From Xanthostigma xanthostigma (taxonomy: Eukaryota > Arthropoda > Insecta > Raphidioptera > Raphidiidae): a DNA stretch of 64,000 nucleotides. How positions within the stretch are numbered: position 1 is the stretch's first letter; each line of letters starts with the position of its first letter. The DNA is taken from positions 48,557,665 to 48,621,664 of the forward strand of contig OY754468.1 of NCBI GenBank assembly GCA_963575645.1, read 5' to 3'. The position numbers were made by a program, and so were the translations under genes. Positions 1 through 11,189 of this stretch are shown piece after piece. The notes below the pieces were generated by a model. That model made no database searches and was not told the DNA's origin. It saw nothing but the letters and a program-made list of their open reading frames with translations.

Positions 1-472
1 AATGTTCATAAACTCATTTTTAAATAACCTTTCGTCTTTACATATGGAGTATGGAAAAACAGAGGATAATTTTAAATTAGAATTTTCAGTTGGCATATTT
101 TTAAATTTCCATTACTTTATATTCTGATAATTTATTTTACTTGTAAGTTTGGGTCAAAATTTGTACTCCAATTTTGCCCCAATTCAACATTTCCGGTCGA
201 CTTTTTGAATTTCTCATTCGTTTAAAAACAAAATGTTTGCTTAAGCGCGTGAGTGCTAAAATCAATTTAAAATTTTGATTTAGAAGTAATTCGACTTTTT
301 GAAAAAGCTTTTCCTCATAATTGAGACCAGTTAAGTACCTACAATAATTTGTATTCCAAAATCATTAATCTAAAAGGTTAACAAGTCGAGCCATAGTCAC
401 GCGATTATAAATTTTGAAGTGCGCGTCCTAAAAATTAAAATGTATGATCATAAATTCAATTATTTTTTCCAG

Positions 473-570
473 GTATTTGGGAACAGCCTCGAAAGCAAAT
501 TAACGGCTGTAAGTACAGACAGGACTTCACATCTAAAGTTATTAATAGCCAACCAAAAAGATGATACAAG
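473..570 (+). CDS. exon 1 in window of the LOTUS-Tudor gene
   Basis: The acceptor is TTTTTTCCAG (ends 472) and the donor is ACAAG|GTATGT (571). It is 98 nt, opens at a codon start and ends with two bases of an Arg codon, completed by the first base of the next exon. It encodes a linker ending in NQKDDTR. There is no domain in this piece, so it is supported mainly by the matching phase and good splice sites. Confidence 0.65.
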
Positions 571-3500
571 GTATGTATTCTATAGAAAATGTTTTTTTTT
601 TTGAAGTGAAAACTTCTTTAGCGGCGTTGAACACTTTTTTTGCAATGGGTAAAAAATATTAAACTCGCCGTCAGGTCACGTGTCCTGATCGGTCACGTGT
701 GCGTAAGACGGAAACTTTTATTTATACAACGTTAGACATCTAGCGTTGAAATATCGCACATAAAAAATGCTATCTATGATACAAACCATTTTTCACTTCT
801 GCTGGCACTCCCGGAGTACAAACGTTTTTTTTATTTAGAACAAAAGAAAAATAAAATGTACTTCAACGCTAGGGTTGAATATGATTTAGTTCTACTAAAA
901 TATGCAGGAATCTTAAACTAGGCCTTATTCAAAAGTAGATTGTATACATGTGTCGTAGTATTACTAGATGTGGCATTATGTTTAAATCGAACGTAAGCTA
1001 ATCACATGAGATATATTTTTTTTGTACGCATCTCCTATTGTTTTCACTTCATTTTCAAGACGTTTGACAGTTCACTTTAGATCAAAACTCTCTTCAACTA
1101 GTATGTTATAAACAACGATTTACTATGAAATTGGTATAACGCGGCCAATTTTGTTACTTGATTGCACTCATGCGTAATATGTTTGATTTTTAAAATTTGT
1201 AATGAATAATGTTATTGAGATAAAATGTATTATTATCTAAATCATCCATAATTATATTAAGAGTTTTTTGTGGTTCTTATTTGATGACGTGTAATACTAT
1301 ACGAAATTTTTACCAAACGTCATCAAATCAGAACCACAAATAAATCTTAATATATTATTATTAGATAATTATAAATTTTATCTCAATAGCATTATTCATT
1401 ACAAATTTTAAAAATCAATTCTTCAAGGATACACAGAGGTTATATTTAAATCTATTTTTATCAATCAGTTTGTTATGGACAGCCCAGTCTTTAATTTGCT
1501 TTTAGTGATAGATTTTTACTTTTAATTTAGTACGATAATTTTAATTTATTACAAAGTAGCTACTGTTTGCTACAATTGTTAAGAAACACCCATTGTTACA
1601 ACGCTATCAACATAGAAAAATTAGTTAATTCCGGACGGTGACATTGTTTGAAAAAAACAATAAACTAATTTTTCTATGTTGATAGCGTTGTAACAAAGGT
1701 GTTTCTTAACAATTGTAGCAAACAGTAGCTACTCTGTAATATATCATAATAATTACTAACTGTAACTAAACTCATTCAGATAATTTTAATGTTTCTTATA
1801 AAAAAAAACTATTCTGAAGAAAGACTAATATAATAAAAAAATTTGGAAAGGATTTCTTCTCATTTTCATCAATCAATGTTTTGTTATTAAAGTATAATGA
1901 ACACGACACTTCATTTCAGATCAAAAAAACATCAGCCAGGATCCAAAGCTAACGGGAAAGGCCTCTCAATTCCGGAACAAACGATGCAAAAATCAAGACG
2001 TGATTTTTTGCCCGAATTAATCAAAATTAATTTAATCCTACTGATTGGCCAATACCAGGAAGGCATTTGGTGCCGAGATCTTCCGGAATATTACAGGAAG
2101 CATTACGGGAGGTCGTTGGATTTCCAAAAATATGGATTCGTCAATATGTCCGGGATGTGTGCGATGTTGCCGGACGTATTTCATCGCATCAGAGCAGGTC
2201 TGGGAGACTGGAAAGTTTTTGATGCGAGGCTCCCGAAACACACGCTCAAAGTGGAAATTCCACGACCCAAACCGAAAGCCCCTACAGTCGCTCCAAGCAA
2301 AGAGCCGGCCTTTCCACCCGAAGCAATCAGACGCGTAAGTACCCAATATTTTTTACTATTTTTTTTGAAGTGAACACTTCTTTAGCGGCGTTGTACACTT
2401 TTTTGTAATGGGTAAAAAATGTTAAGCTCGCGTCAGGATACGTGACCTGATCGAAAATTCGTAAGACGAAAACTTTTGTGACATGCCCTAAATGAAATCC
2501 ATTGTATTAATGTGCAAGGTATATATTTTTTTTGGGACTTGTCTATGCAATCGAATGGTTTTTAACTACACTATAAGTTGTGTTTTGGCGACATCAGACG
2601 GAATTTCTTGGAAGTTATTAGTTCAAACTTTTCTGCGCTTTGGTCGTTTAACATAGACATGCCCTAAATGAAATCCATTGTACTAATGCGCAAGACATAT
2701 AATATTTTTGAACTGAAAACTTCTTTAGCGGCGTTGTACACTTTTTTTGTAATGGGTAAAAAATGTTAAACTCGCATCAGGACACGTGACCTGATCGAAA
2801 ATTCGTAAGACGTTAATATTCAAGTTTTCACTTCTGCCGGCACTCCCAGAGTGCAACCCGTCTTTTTTTTTATTAAATTGGATTTTGGTTTCCAACGTTC
2901 AATAACTTACACAAATCATCAGTTGGTTACCAACTACTGTAGTAATCTGGCCCTAGTACAAACCCACATATATATTTTAAAATCATAAATTAAAACCCCA
3001 ATTGGTGATTTAATTCGTTGGGGTTTATGGTAGGTGATTATTAGAAACGCCACCATAAGCAATGGTATATCTGGGATTCTAAGATCAAACTATAGATTAG
3101 CTCGCTACTACCAACAGAATTATTCAAGTAGTCTGGGAGAAACTTTAAATGCCGCAAAATGCAAACAAATTTTTATCTATTAAAAAGCATATTCTATGAT
3201 CAGCATGGAAAATTTTGGAGTGGCGAACGAAATAATTATAAATCGTCTTTTTAACTGTTTTTACAGGTTCCACCTAAATACCCGGACTTTGTTTTAAAAA
3301 TGGGAGATGCCATTCCACGGGAAAGAATTTCATACGGAGAAGCGTGGAACTTCATCGAAATTCAAGTCGGTGAAGTTTATGACCCAACGAAATTTTGGAT
3401 CATAAAGCGAGACAAGTATGAAGAAGTAGACTATATGATGGCATCTCTCCAAAATTTTTTGAGGTCACCGGAGGAATATATAATTCCCGAGGAAATGGTA

Positions 3501-6500
3501 CGCGCCGGATTGTATTGTGCGGCCATCGTCCTGGGGGAGTATTGTCGGGCGAAGATAGTAAAGATCGAAGACGACGATACAGTCAGGGTGTTTTGTATTG
3601 ACTTCGGGACGGTGGAGATGGCCGACAGGAAGAGTCTTTGCTTCTTACATCGCAATTATGAGGACATTCCTGCACAGGCCATCAGGGCGAGGCTCGCTGG
3701 CATCAGGCCACACAGGCCGAAGGTTATGTGGCCTACGACTGCGACCCAAAGACTGCTTAGCCTGGTCAAAGAAAAGGTTTTGATATGCTGTGTTCAGGTT
3801 ACTGATACTCTGGTAATTACAAAATATTTTTTATTATCTTCATATGTTCACTATAGGCGGACATTTTTTATTTTAATAATGATTTCGTGTAAAAACACGA
3901 TATTATTGAATTTTGTGACATTTGCGCTAACTTATAGCTCGTTAACTTTTCGAAGACAACTGGAACATTTTTAAATTAACGTAAATTACATATATAAATA
4001 TATTATCAAATGGACCATATACAGCGTTGCCAGTTTTTTTTGCCAAGTCGGGATTTTGGAACTCTTTGAGTGAAAACAGCGGGATTCTTTCGTCGAAAGC
4101 AGGACATAGTAAAAAAACGTATATAATCAGAAGTTTTCAAATACCTATTTATTTTTTATTTGAATTAAAATTACGTTTACGTGACAATAGATAGCAAAAA
4201 TAGCCATAGAAAATGTATTTTAATAAAAATATAATATTTTAAATCAGATTTACCCTATCGTTTAGTTGAGTCTTACTCGTCTTCAGAAGAAAAAAAACAG
4301 AAATCAAAATCAAAAAAGTTTTTCTCATTATAAAAATATGGCGTTTCAAACAATAGTCTGTGGAATGAGTGTTACAAATTGCAACTTACAATAAGAGAAT
4401 AATTATTTATAATAATTACTTATTCATGATATTTCTGTGAAGATTTAACTTCTTTTAAAGTTATCCCCGAGTTATCCCCGAAAAGCGGGACTGAGCCTGT
4501 CCCGCGCGGGACATTTAATTTTGATTTAAAAATCGGGACGTCTGGCAACGCTGACCATATACCTACACTAAGAGTCTGTTACCACTCTTAGTTCATTATT
4601 AAAGACATATTCTGGTTAATGTACAAAAAAAAAAACTATGATTTTTTTGGGTCAATATTCATGAGTGGTCAGGTGACAAAAATTCAGGTGGCCAATTTGA
4701 TAGGATTTACTGTATTAACTGTCATTGTTTATTTACAGAATCATATTGTCGACATCGATATTTACGACACCAACGGCCCCAAAGATCTCAACATCGGCAA
4801 TCTTCTTGTTGCCAGCCATTTGGCAGAGCATTCTTCGACCAAGGTAAATAAAATGGCCAAACATCTTCCCGTTTTACGCAGTGTTTTATTTATAATACAA
4901 AAAAAAAGTGTTTTCTATTCAGAACTTTATAGATCTTTCTTGCTCAAAGAGATAATATTCCGGAAATGTGTACATTTTAGTTTTTACCTAAAAATGTACC
5001 CTCGTTTCAACCCCTTAATCATCAAATATCAATGTAAAACTTGATTGTTTAGAAGGACATACTTTATTCACTTTAAAATTATTAATATTTGAAACATTTT
5101 TGTTTCCGTAATCAATAATCAGTGACAACATTTTTATTTTCCTTTCCAAATATCTAATGCAAAAAATCCCCTTCAGGGTTTAGAATTTCATTGAACTTTT
5201 TTGAATTTATATTAAATGGTAATTGCTTATCATTTCATAATTAATGACTCTATTAAACTAAGAAATTGATTTTACAGCTATCACGGTGGATCAATCCTCG
5301 CCTGGCCCAGGTGTACCTATGTCCAAGTTTCGAAGATGTCGAAACAGGCGTGGCGATGACGTTCAGGCAACTGAACTCATTGTCGATATATGAAACGGAC
5401 ATAATGAAATCCGCCTTTGCCGAGTGGATAAAGGAGGCCAAAGCGAATCGGAAATTCAATGCGATAACATTTTCTAAAAAGATTGGACAAGGTAAGATTC
5501 CAACGATTTTTTTATAATTCATTTCACCAATCATTAATATACGATATTTTTAACAGACTTAAAAAAAAGGAGGTTTTACAATTCGATGTTTTTTACACGC
5601 TTTATATTAACTTCACTTGTAAGTTTGTATGTATGTATGTTTGTAACCTTCGTTTGGACTACAGCAAGTGGTTTATTACTGTAGTATAATATGCCAGCAC
5701 TGTAACTACAGTGTTTAGCCAATAAATTTTTGACAATAAATCGAACTAAAAAGTGGAAAATAAATATAGTTTATGTTATGAACAAAATAGCGTCCAATTA
5801 TTTTTAAATCGGTTTAACACTGGCGGAGCTATCGCGGAGCAAACAAAAAAAATATAGTTTAAAAAAAACTAAAAAACACGTTTTATGTCGAACTAAAAAG
5901 TAAAAAATATTTTTTTTAAAATAATCTTAAAACAATAATGAATAAAAAATATTAGTACTATTTATTCATTATTGTTTTAAGCTTATTTTTAAAAAATATT
6001 TTTTACTTTTTAGTTCGATATAAAGTGTGTTTTTTAGTTTTTTTTAAACTATATTTCTTTTGTATGTTCCGCGATAGGATCCGCCAGTGTTAAACCGATT
6101 TAAAAATAATTGAACGCTATTTTGTTCATAGCGATATAGGATTGGTCCTATATAGCTTTCCTTAAAATCGGTTCAGTTGTTTTTAATTGATGTAGAAAAA
6201 AAAAGCAAAAAATATAATACCTCTTACAAAAATCACTAAATAATGAAAATTTGAGGTCCGTGCCTATAGTTACGAAAACATATTTAGGTTTATTAAATTG
6301 GCGCCAACTTCAAAATTTCATTATTTTCCTCCGATTATTGGCTTCTTTTGAAAGATGTAAATTAAAAAGAAAATATTTATTTCAATAAAATGATTATTTA
6401 TATATTTTATATTTTATTTTCAGGACTGGCACACGGAATTTGGACGAGGGAAACATTTCCAGCTTTGAGGCAACCGAGGAAATTTCTGGGCAGAAAAAAA

Positions 6501-6560
6501 AGCACTGACAATTCCGTAGCACACTTCAAAACGTATTCACATGAGCCAATTTGGTTGTGA
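473..6560 (+). CDS. LOTUS-Tudor domain protein, Tejas/TDRD5-like (3' six exons; 5' end outside window)
   Basis: Six exons join in frame: 473-570, 1920-2334, 3267-3812, 4739-4843, 5278-5491, 6424-6560 (1515 nt, 504 residues plus TGA). Every intron is GT-AG; the phases (2, 0, 0, 0, 1) match across all junctions. Residues about 58-135 resemble a LOTUS/OST-HTH domain (RRDFLPELIK, CRDLPEYYRKHYGRSLDF, YGFVNMSGMCAMLPD). Residues about 199-390 resemble an extended Tudor domain, with core GLYCAAIV, YCRAKIV, VFCIDFGTVEMAD. One LOTUS followed by one C-terminal Tudor is the plan of Drosophila Tejas and the end of vertebrate TDRD5. In those families LOTUS binds Vasa/DDX4 and Tudor binds methyl-arginine of PIWI proteins in germ granules. 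TDRD7/Tapas is the alternative, but it usually has more Tudor repeats. No start codon is assigned, because the first visible exon opens in mid-frame after an acceptor. Confidence 0.85.
598..835 (+). repeat. interspersed repeat A, copy 1 (intron)
   Basis: It begins TTTGAAGTGAAAACTTCTTT and carries AGCGGCGTTG and ATGGGTAAAAAAT. It ends with CACTTCTGCTGGCACTCCCG. The same order of motifs recurs at 2362 and 2703. The GAAGTGAAAACTTC start is itself a small palindrome. The family is not recognised. Confidence 0.7.
1184..1417. repeat. palindromic MITE-like inverted repeat
   Basis: The left arm 1184-1291 and the right arm 1318-1417 are near-perfect reverse complements (GATTTTTAAAATTTGTAATG at the outer left edge). 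They are separated by a ~26-bp loop flanked by GATGACGT/ACGTCATC. It lies in an intron of the LOTUS-Tudor gene. Confidence 0.85.
1555..1733. repeat. palindromic MITE-like inverted repeat
   Basis: The arms are 1555-1627 and 1663-1733, starting AGTAGCTACTGTTTGCTACA. They are nearly identical as reverse complements, with a 35-bp spacer (CCGGACGGTGACATTG). It lies in the same intron as the palindrome at 1184. Confidence 0.85.
1920..2334 (+). CDS. exon 2: LOTUS (OST-HTH) domain
   Basis: The acceptor is CATTTCAG (ends 1919) and the donor is ACGC|GTAAGT (2335). The whole LOTUS winged-helix domain sits in this one exon, followed by a Pro/Lys-rich linker (PRPKPKAP). The apparent ATG at 1897 lies in the intron just before the acceptor and should not be taken as the start. 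Confidence 0.85.
2362..2480 (+). repeat. interspersed repeat A, copy 2 (truncated)
   Basis: It holds the first ~115 bp of repeat A (GAAGTGAACACTTCTTTAGC through CGTAAGACGAAAACTTT) but lacks the closing CACTTCTGCYGGCACTCCC block. It is followed by GACATGCCCTAAATGAAATC, which recurs at 2658 just before copy 3. Confidence 0.7.
2703..2862 (+). repeat. interspersed repeat A, copy 3
   Basis: This is a full short copy, from TTTTGAACTGAAAACTTC to CACTTCTGCCGGCACTCCCA. Copies 2 and 3 sit ~340 bp apart in one intron, each next to a copy of GACATGCCCTAAATGAAATC. This suggests a local duplication. Confidence 0.7.
3267..3812 (+). CDS. exon 3: extended Tudor domain, main part
   Basis: The acceptor is TGTTTTTACAG (ends 3266) and the donor is GATACTCTG|GTAATT (3813). 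It begins in frame with VPPKYPDF, 11 codons before the ATG at 3300. It holds the EIQVGEVYDPTKFWI strand typical of Tudor-SN folds and the Tudor barrel. The open frame running on to 3974 is intron read-through and is not coding. Confidence 0.88.
4022..4553. mobile_element. hAT-type MITE in intron 3
   Basis: The terminal inverted repeats are CAGCGTTGCCAG ... CTGGCAACGCTG. They are flanked by a perfect 8-bp target duplication, ACCATATA (4014-4021 and 4554-4561), diagnostic of hAT-like insertion. It is 532 bp with no coding capacity and contains GCGGGAC-rich subterminal motifs. Confidence 0.9.
4739..4843 (+). CDS. exon 4: Tudor SN-like segment
   Basis: The acceptor is TATTTACAG (ends 4738) and the donor is CCAAG|GTAAAT (4844). 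It is 105 nt in phase 0. It encodes a beta strand VDIDIYDTNG followed by LNIGNLLVASHLAE, the usual 'new residue of the domain, then helix' pattern (NINxxLVxxGLA) that closes an extended Tudor domain. Confidence 0.85.
5278..5491 (+). CDS. exon 5: region after the Tudor domain
   Basis: The acceptor is TTTTACAG (ends 5277) and the donor is GGACAAG|GTAAGA (5492). It is 214 nt in phase 0 and leaves one base of a Gly codon. It encodes WINPRLAQVYLCPSF, then a charged helix (MKSAFAEWIKEAKANRKF). I see no named domain here. Confidence 0.8.
5778..6129. repeat. long palindromic MITE in intron 5
   Basis: Two ~175-bp arms (outer edge ATGAACAAAATAGCGTCCAA) are reverse complements around a centre near 5954. 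The fragment GAACTAAAAAGTAGAAAA at 24058, next to a TTATAGTTTAAAAA run (24015), looks like a decayed relative. Confidence 0.85.
6424..6560 (+). CDS. exon 6: C-terminal exon with stop codon
   Basis: The acceptor is TTTATTTTCAG (ends 6423). The first two bases complete the Gly codon left by the previous exon. It encodes a short basic tail (GLAHGIWTRETFPALRQP, then a Lys-rich stretch) and stops at TGA 6558-6560. Confidence 0.8.
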
Positions 6561-6830
6561 AGCCGCCAATAGCCCGCTCTGATGTGCCGGTCTTCTTTAG
6601 TCTGTTAGTCGTCTCCTCAATTTTGCCGATTCTCAACTTGTACCGCCCTAGGCCCAAACCTCGCGGGCCTAAGCCTAAATGACGGTCATCAACAAAACAC
6701 GAGTGTAACTATGTCAACCATAACTGTAAAACATTTATCTTTATTTATTTATCTGTATTATTTATATATTTATTTATAATGAATTTTTAATTATTTACAT
6801 ATTTAATAAACTATATATTATGTTATTTAA
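6561..6830 (+). terminator. 3' UTR and polyadenylation signal of the LOTUS-Tudor gene
   Basis: After the stop codon comes an AU-rich 3' UTR with overlapping TATTTATTTAT motifs (about 6740-6780). The most likely poly(A) signal is AATAAA at 6805-6810. The cleavage site itself cannot be placed. Confidence 0.55.
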
Positions 6831-6953
6831 AATTATTTTGATTCCATTTTGAAAAATAACTTATTATTTCGTTATTGTCACAAGAACGTAAGTTGCCTAA
6901 ATATAGAAATAATTAATAACAATAGTTTACTAATAGTTGGCAAAACCAAAAGT

Positions 6954-7671
6954 GCACATCCCGCAAGTTTTCCACTGTACATATTATAAGTAATGAAAAA
7001 AAATTGAGAAAAAATATTTAAAGAAACCAATTAAAAAAAATAGAAAAAAATAAAAACAAAATGGAATAGAAAAAAAAATATTACTTGTGTCAGCGGGAAT
7101 CGAACCCGGCGCCTTGCTATGGACCAACGCTTTTAACCGCTCGGCCATTCCGATATCGTAGCTTGCGTTGTTATTGTGGTATAGCAGTGTAGCAGGTATT
7201 CTACGTAATACACTACATATTTTACAATAACAGTAATAGGTATTTTTTGTTTTTTTAAGGTTTTTTATTTTAACTATTAGCTGTCAAAAGTAATAAAATA
7301 AAACTGTTTATAAAAATTAAACTACTGAACACATTTATGTGAATTTAAATAGGATTCTGGTCTGATACTAAACAAAGTGAATAAAATATAACCCAAGGCA
7401 ATCCGACCAAATTGCGATCTCTAGAGTCGTGACGTACATACGTACAGACCAACCGACAAATGTTTTCAATTACAATTTTAATAGTATTTATGAACTCGAA
7501 TTGATTTAAAAATGGTTCTGTTTTATAGATCAGAATCTCCTCTTTTCAAAAAGCTTTGAATGGATTTCGTGTGAAATTAACTTAGATATAACTTCTTATA
7601 TGAACGAAAGTCAGCTCTGACGCACAAAGTGACAATAAAGCACAATATACCGCTAGTTTAGCGGTATGTGC
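6954..7671 (-). mobile_element. tRNA-like-bearing element, copy 1
   Basis: The ends are GCACATCCCGC and (inverted) GCACATACCGC. An inverted copy lies at 15552-16415. Inside at 7087-7155 (minus) is a tRNA-Leu/Ser-like stretch with a box A (TGGCCGAGCGGTTAA) and box B (GGTTCGATTCC). The right end carries a hairpin ACCGCTAGTTTAGCGGT. It may be a SINE-like or a MITE-like family; the ends favour the latter. Confidence 0.65.
7087..7155 (-). pseudogene. tRNA-Leu/Ser-like sequence inside a repeat
   Basis: The minus strand reads as a tRNA-like fold with GAATGGCCGAGCGGTTAAAA and GGGTTCGATTCCCGCTGACA. The 5' acceptor strand no longer pairs with CTGACA, and there is no long variable arm. It is therefore not a working tRNA gene. 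Confidence 0.55.
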
Positions 7672-8922
7672 AAAACTCAAAAAATTCCAGATTCGGGTTT
7701 GAATCCCGACAGTGACATTGTTTAAATAGATTTTTTTTTAATATCGCATTATAATGTCACCAACGCGTGTTTCATAATATAAATACAAACTAATAGCTAT
7801 TTTATTTATATAGTTATGAAAAATGTCCGAAAAAAATTTAGCTATGTCAGAGAAGAGAGACTGTATAGAAATGTAATCCTGTGTTATATTTGGCGATGTG
7901 TCGCACTCAAGTTTCGTAACATCAACGCCAGGTGGCGATAATAAATAATTTCAGCTTCACACCTTAATCATTTTATTTTTCATAATTTTTTATTAACTAA
8001 AAAAAATCGACAGAAACTGATAAATTTCTTGTATTTATTTTTAGATAAACGCTCAAATTTACTTCTAAAGATGTACAACGACACTAAACCTCGATCGGTC
8101 TGTCATCTAACAGAAACAAGACAAACTAAAATTTCCGACCACACTGTTCCATTAGAAATAAACTTCTTCTCTGGCTGTGTGTGAACACCAACAAAAAAAG
8201 ACAGAGCTAGCCCTGCTTCCAACATTTCAAATAAGTAATGTTTTTAATGACTCTTTTTAAAAAGTTTGGCAATGATAAAAGCTCGTTTTTTCTTTAAAAA
8301 AAGCCTAGTATTCCATGAATAAAAGCACAAAAAGTTTATTAAAATGATTATAAAAATGTCGTCAGTAAGTTGACACTTTAATATTTGAAAAGCGTGTCAG
8401 ACATTTCGTGATAAAACATTCACGACAAAAGCAGAATTGTTGACGGTTTTAAATCAAAACTTTTTTGCAATCCTCTATTCAAAAGGACGTTGCATACAAT
8501 CACTTAATCCTGTTTCACGACGAAATAAACTTACATAGAGGTGTGATATATTAACTAGATGGCACTTACGGTAACTTGTTGGGATTCTCGCAATGTCTTT
8601 GATTTTACCTAACCTCAAAAAAGGAAGTGATTCTCAATTAGTGTTGTTATTTTTCTATCTAACCCTCTATCCACCTTCAGAGAAACCCTACCTAAATTTC
8701 ACTGAAGTCGGTTCAAACGTTTTTTATGTACGTTCCGCGATATCTCCGTTTGTTGTGAATCGATTTTATTGATTTGAAAATTATTTTTCGTGCTTGCTTG
8801 TCTGCTTGTTTTGAGCAAGAACCAGTCAGGAAACAGTATCTTGTCACGCGGGCGACATATTACAAACGCCCCAAACAAACATGGCGTCTGTTCTGTTCAG
8901 AGACAATAAACGTGCACTTTTA
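7672..8922. other. no gene recognised
   Basis: This AT-rich stretch has no usable open frame. Near 7693 is a lone box-B-like CGGGTTTGAATCCCG. Nothing else is recognised. Confidence 0.5.
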
Positions 8923-9222
8923 AATAAATAAAATTATCGACCAATTTTTCAGACAATATATTAACAAAAAATATAAATAATACATTAACGTTTCGATCCG
9001 GATTTGGATCATCTTCAGAGCGGATCTAAAAAATATAAAAAATAACTAATATTTAATTTCTAATTCGCTTTATATAAAATTCTTTCAAAATAATTAATTA
9101 GTATCAAAATATCGAAACGTTAATGTATTAATTATATTTTTTGTTAATATATTGTCTGAAAAATTGGTCGATAATTTTATTTATAGAAGAGTTCTAATCA
9201 GACGTTAATCAAAGATTTGAAC
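8923..9222. mobile_element. Penelope/retrozyme-like element with inverted ends, copy A
   Basis: ATTATCGACCAATTTTTCAG occurs at the left (from 8935) and inverted at the right (to ~9175). On each side it leads to CATTAACGTTTCG, so the element is a ~75-bp inverted pair. On the minus strand at 9018-8987 lies CTGAAGA, one T, stem GATCC/GGATC, then GAAACGTT. This is the hammerhead-like motif described in the findings. Related copies lie at 48165, 53636, 56700 and 57850. Confidence 0.65.
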
Positions 9223-9872
9223 GTTCACACTTGTTAACATATACGAACTGTCACAGCGTGCGCAGTAAACCCATCTATAAAACTAGCTTCAAAACAAACA
9301 TCGAGTGAAGCGAAAACGTAAAAGCCGTCACGAAAGTCAGCACGCTTGGAACCTAGCGGCAAAACCAGCCTCGCGTTCAGTACGTTAAATATATAGCCGT
9401 ACTTCCACCATCTGTAGTCTGTACTCATACTCCCACCACATATTTTAAAACTAGTAGTTTAACAGTTTGATCGCCACTGATATAAGATACTTAAAATTAA
9501 ATAGCTTAAATAGCTATTTTTAAAGTCGAGTTTTGTTTTTGTTTTTCAGTTGGTTTAAAAAAAAGTTGAAACACTTTATATATTAAGTTAAAATATATAT
9601 GCAAGTAATTCAATTAAGTTTTCGGTTTAAAAATGAAAAAAATAAACAAATGCTGTGATCAATTATAAGAATGTAATTAAGTTACATTTTGTCAAATGAA
9701 TGTAAATGTAAAAACAAAATAAACAAAACAGAATGGCAGATATAAAAACGCAGAAAATCTCTACGGTAAATAAATCATTACAAAAATTAGTGTTTTTTAG
9801 AAAAAAAATCGTGTTTATTGAAATAGCTTATTCGATAACAAAATAAAATTAATTGGGCAAAATATAATAAGA
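9223..9872. other. no gene recognised
   Basis: Short open frames only (up to 64 codons near 9234-9428, minus), with no domain-like sequence. Confidence 0.5.
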
Positions 9873-10222
9873 CTAGCCCCCCCCTCAGTTTCACCCGTGT
9901 GCAAAAGAACGAATGGGGGGGAGGTACATTAGTACGCCCGTTCATCTTAGTTTACCGAGATGAATGTTGTGTCCAAATTTCATGATGATCGGAGTTACCG
10001 TTAAAAAGTTTTTGTCGGACGGACACATTTTGAGTTATATTTTGCAACATTTTTCATCGATACTACGCTTCTATTGGTCGTAGCGTGATACTATATAGCC
10101 TATAGCCTTCCTCGATAAATGGACTATCCAACAAAAAAAAAATTCAATTCGAACCAGTAGTTCCTGAGATTAGCGCGTTGAAACAAACAAACAAACTCTT
10201 CAGCTTCATGGATTAGTATAGA
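9873..10222 (-). mobile_element. Helitron, non-autonomous, Lep1-like (lacks the tRNA-like block)
   Basis: On the minus strand it starts A|TCTATACTAATCCATGAAGC and ends CTAG|T. The body has GAAGAGTTTGTTTGTTTC, CGCGCTAATCTCAGGAACTA and CCTCGATAAATGGACTATCC-type motifs (as seen on the plus strand). It is a 350-bp short form lacking the tRNA-Lys-like block seen in four relatives here. Confidence 0.85.
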
Positions 10223-10242
10223 TTACTACATTTTGTATTAAG

Positions 10243-10928
10243 AAGGTTGAGTCGTTTTACGAACATATTGAAAAAAATAAAGTTTTTTTAATAGATTTTT
10301 TTATGACAAAATTTTCTGTAAAAAATCCAAAATCATTAGAAGATTTATAAAGTTAAAAATTAAAAAAAAATTTTATATGTAGTCTTATGGAAAATATGTC
10401 AACCTAGCATGCAAACGGTACATTTTAATTTTTTGGAAATAACTAAATAATGTCAGCAGTTCCGAAAACTAATTATGTAAAGCATCGATGTCTTACGCAT
10501 ATTTTAATATTTTTTCCATTTTAATTAGGAGACTTTTAATCAATAAAAAATATTATTAAACCTAAGCACTTTTCGATTATAGACTTTTATTCTTGACAAT
10601 TTTAACTGAATTTTTAACTTTTTAATGATTTAATTTTATTTTTTATTACTTCTAATTTCTTAAGTATTTACTGCAAAAAATATGTAAAATACAGATATTT
10701 ACATAAATTTATTTTTTTAACTTTTGTGCAAAAAATTCAAAAGTTAGTCCATTAAGTAAAATACTGAAATAATTATTTAATATTAAAAAAAAATATTTAT
10801 TTATGCCTTTATAACAATAATTTATTAGTATCATCCACTTATAACCTTTTGTAAAAATTTATTATGGAAAAGTTCCCATTTAGAATTCGACTTACTTTTG
10901 ATTGGGACTGTAACGCATCAACCTCCTT
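10243..10928 (+). mobile_element. MITE family K, copy 1
   Basis: The ends are AAGGTTGAGTCGTT and AACGCATCAACCTCCTT (imperfect inverted repeats). An inverted copy lies at 27199-27851, sharing GCATGCTAGGTTGACATATT (given here in reverse) and GTCCCAATCAAAAGTAAGTC. It is AT-rich and non-coding. Confidence 0.75.
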
Positions 10929-11189
10929 AAAAATTTAAAAATGAAAAGAACTGATATGTTTAACTTCCACTTTCAAAAAACTATTTTCTCAACCCAGCAC
11001 ACAAGTTATTACAGTGAAAATGACTTTAATAAACAGTTGAATACGAACGGGATATTGCGTTATTACAATCTCTTTAATATTTCATAGCCACAGCGATTTG
11101 GAGAGCGACATCTGGGAAATAAGAAGTATTCGCTGATACTTAATAAGCAATTAATATTTATGATTCTTCTGTTTGAATTTAATATTCTT

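Noticed and set aside
1897-1919. ATG at 1897 as start of the LOTUS protein
   Set aside because: It lies before a clean CAG acceptor at 1919, and an upstream exon (473-570) matches the phase exactly.
3813-3974. Open frame continuing past exon 3
   Set aside because: A good donor (GTAATT) at 3813 and an in-phase next exon with Tudor-type sequence show this is intron.
7651-7671. Hairpin at the end of the tRNA-like element read as a Helitron 3' end
   Set aside because: No CTRR follows at the right distance, and the opposite end gives an inverted GCACATNCCGC, which favours a TIR element.
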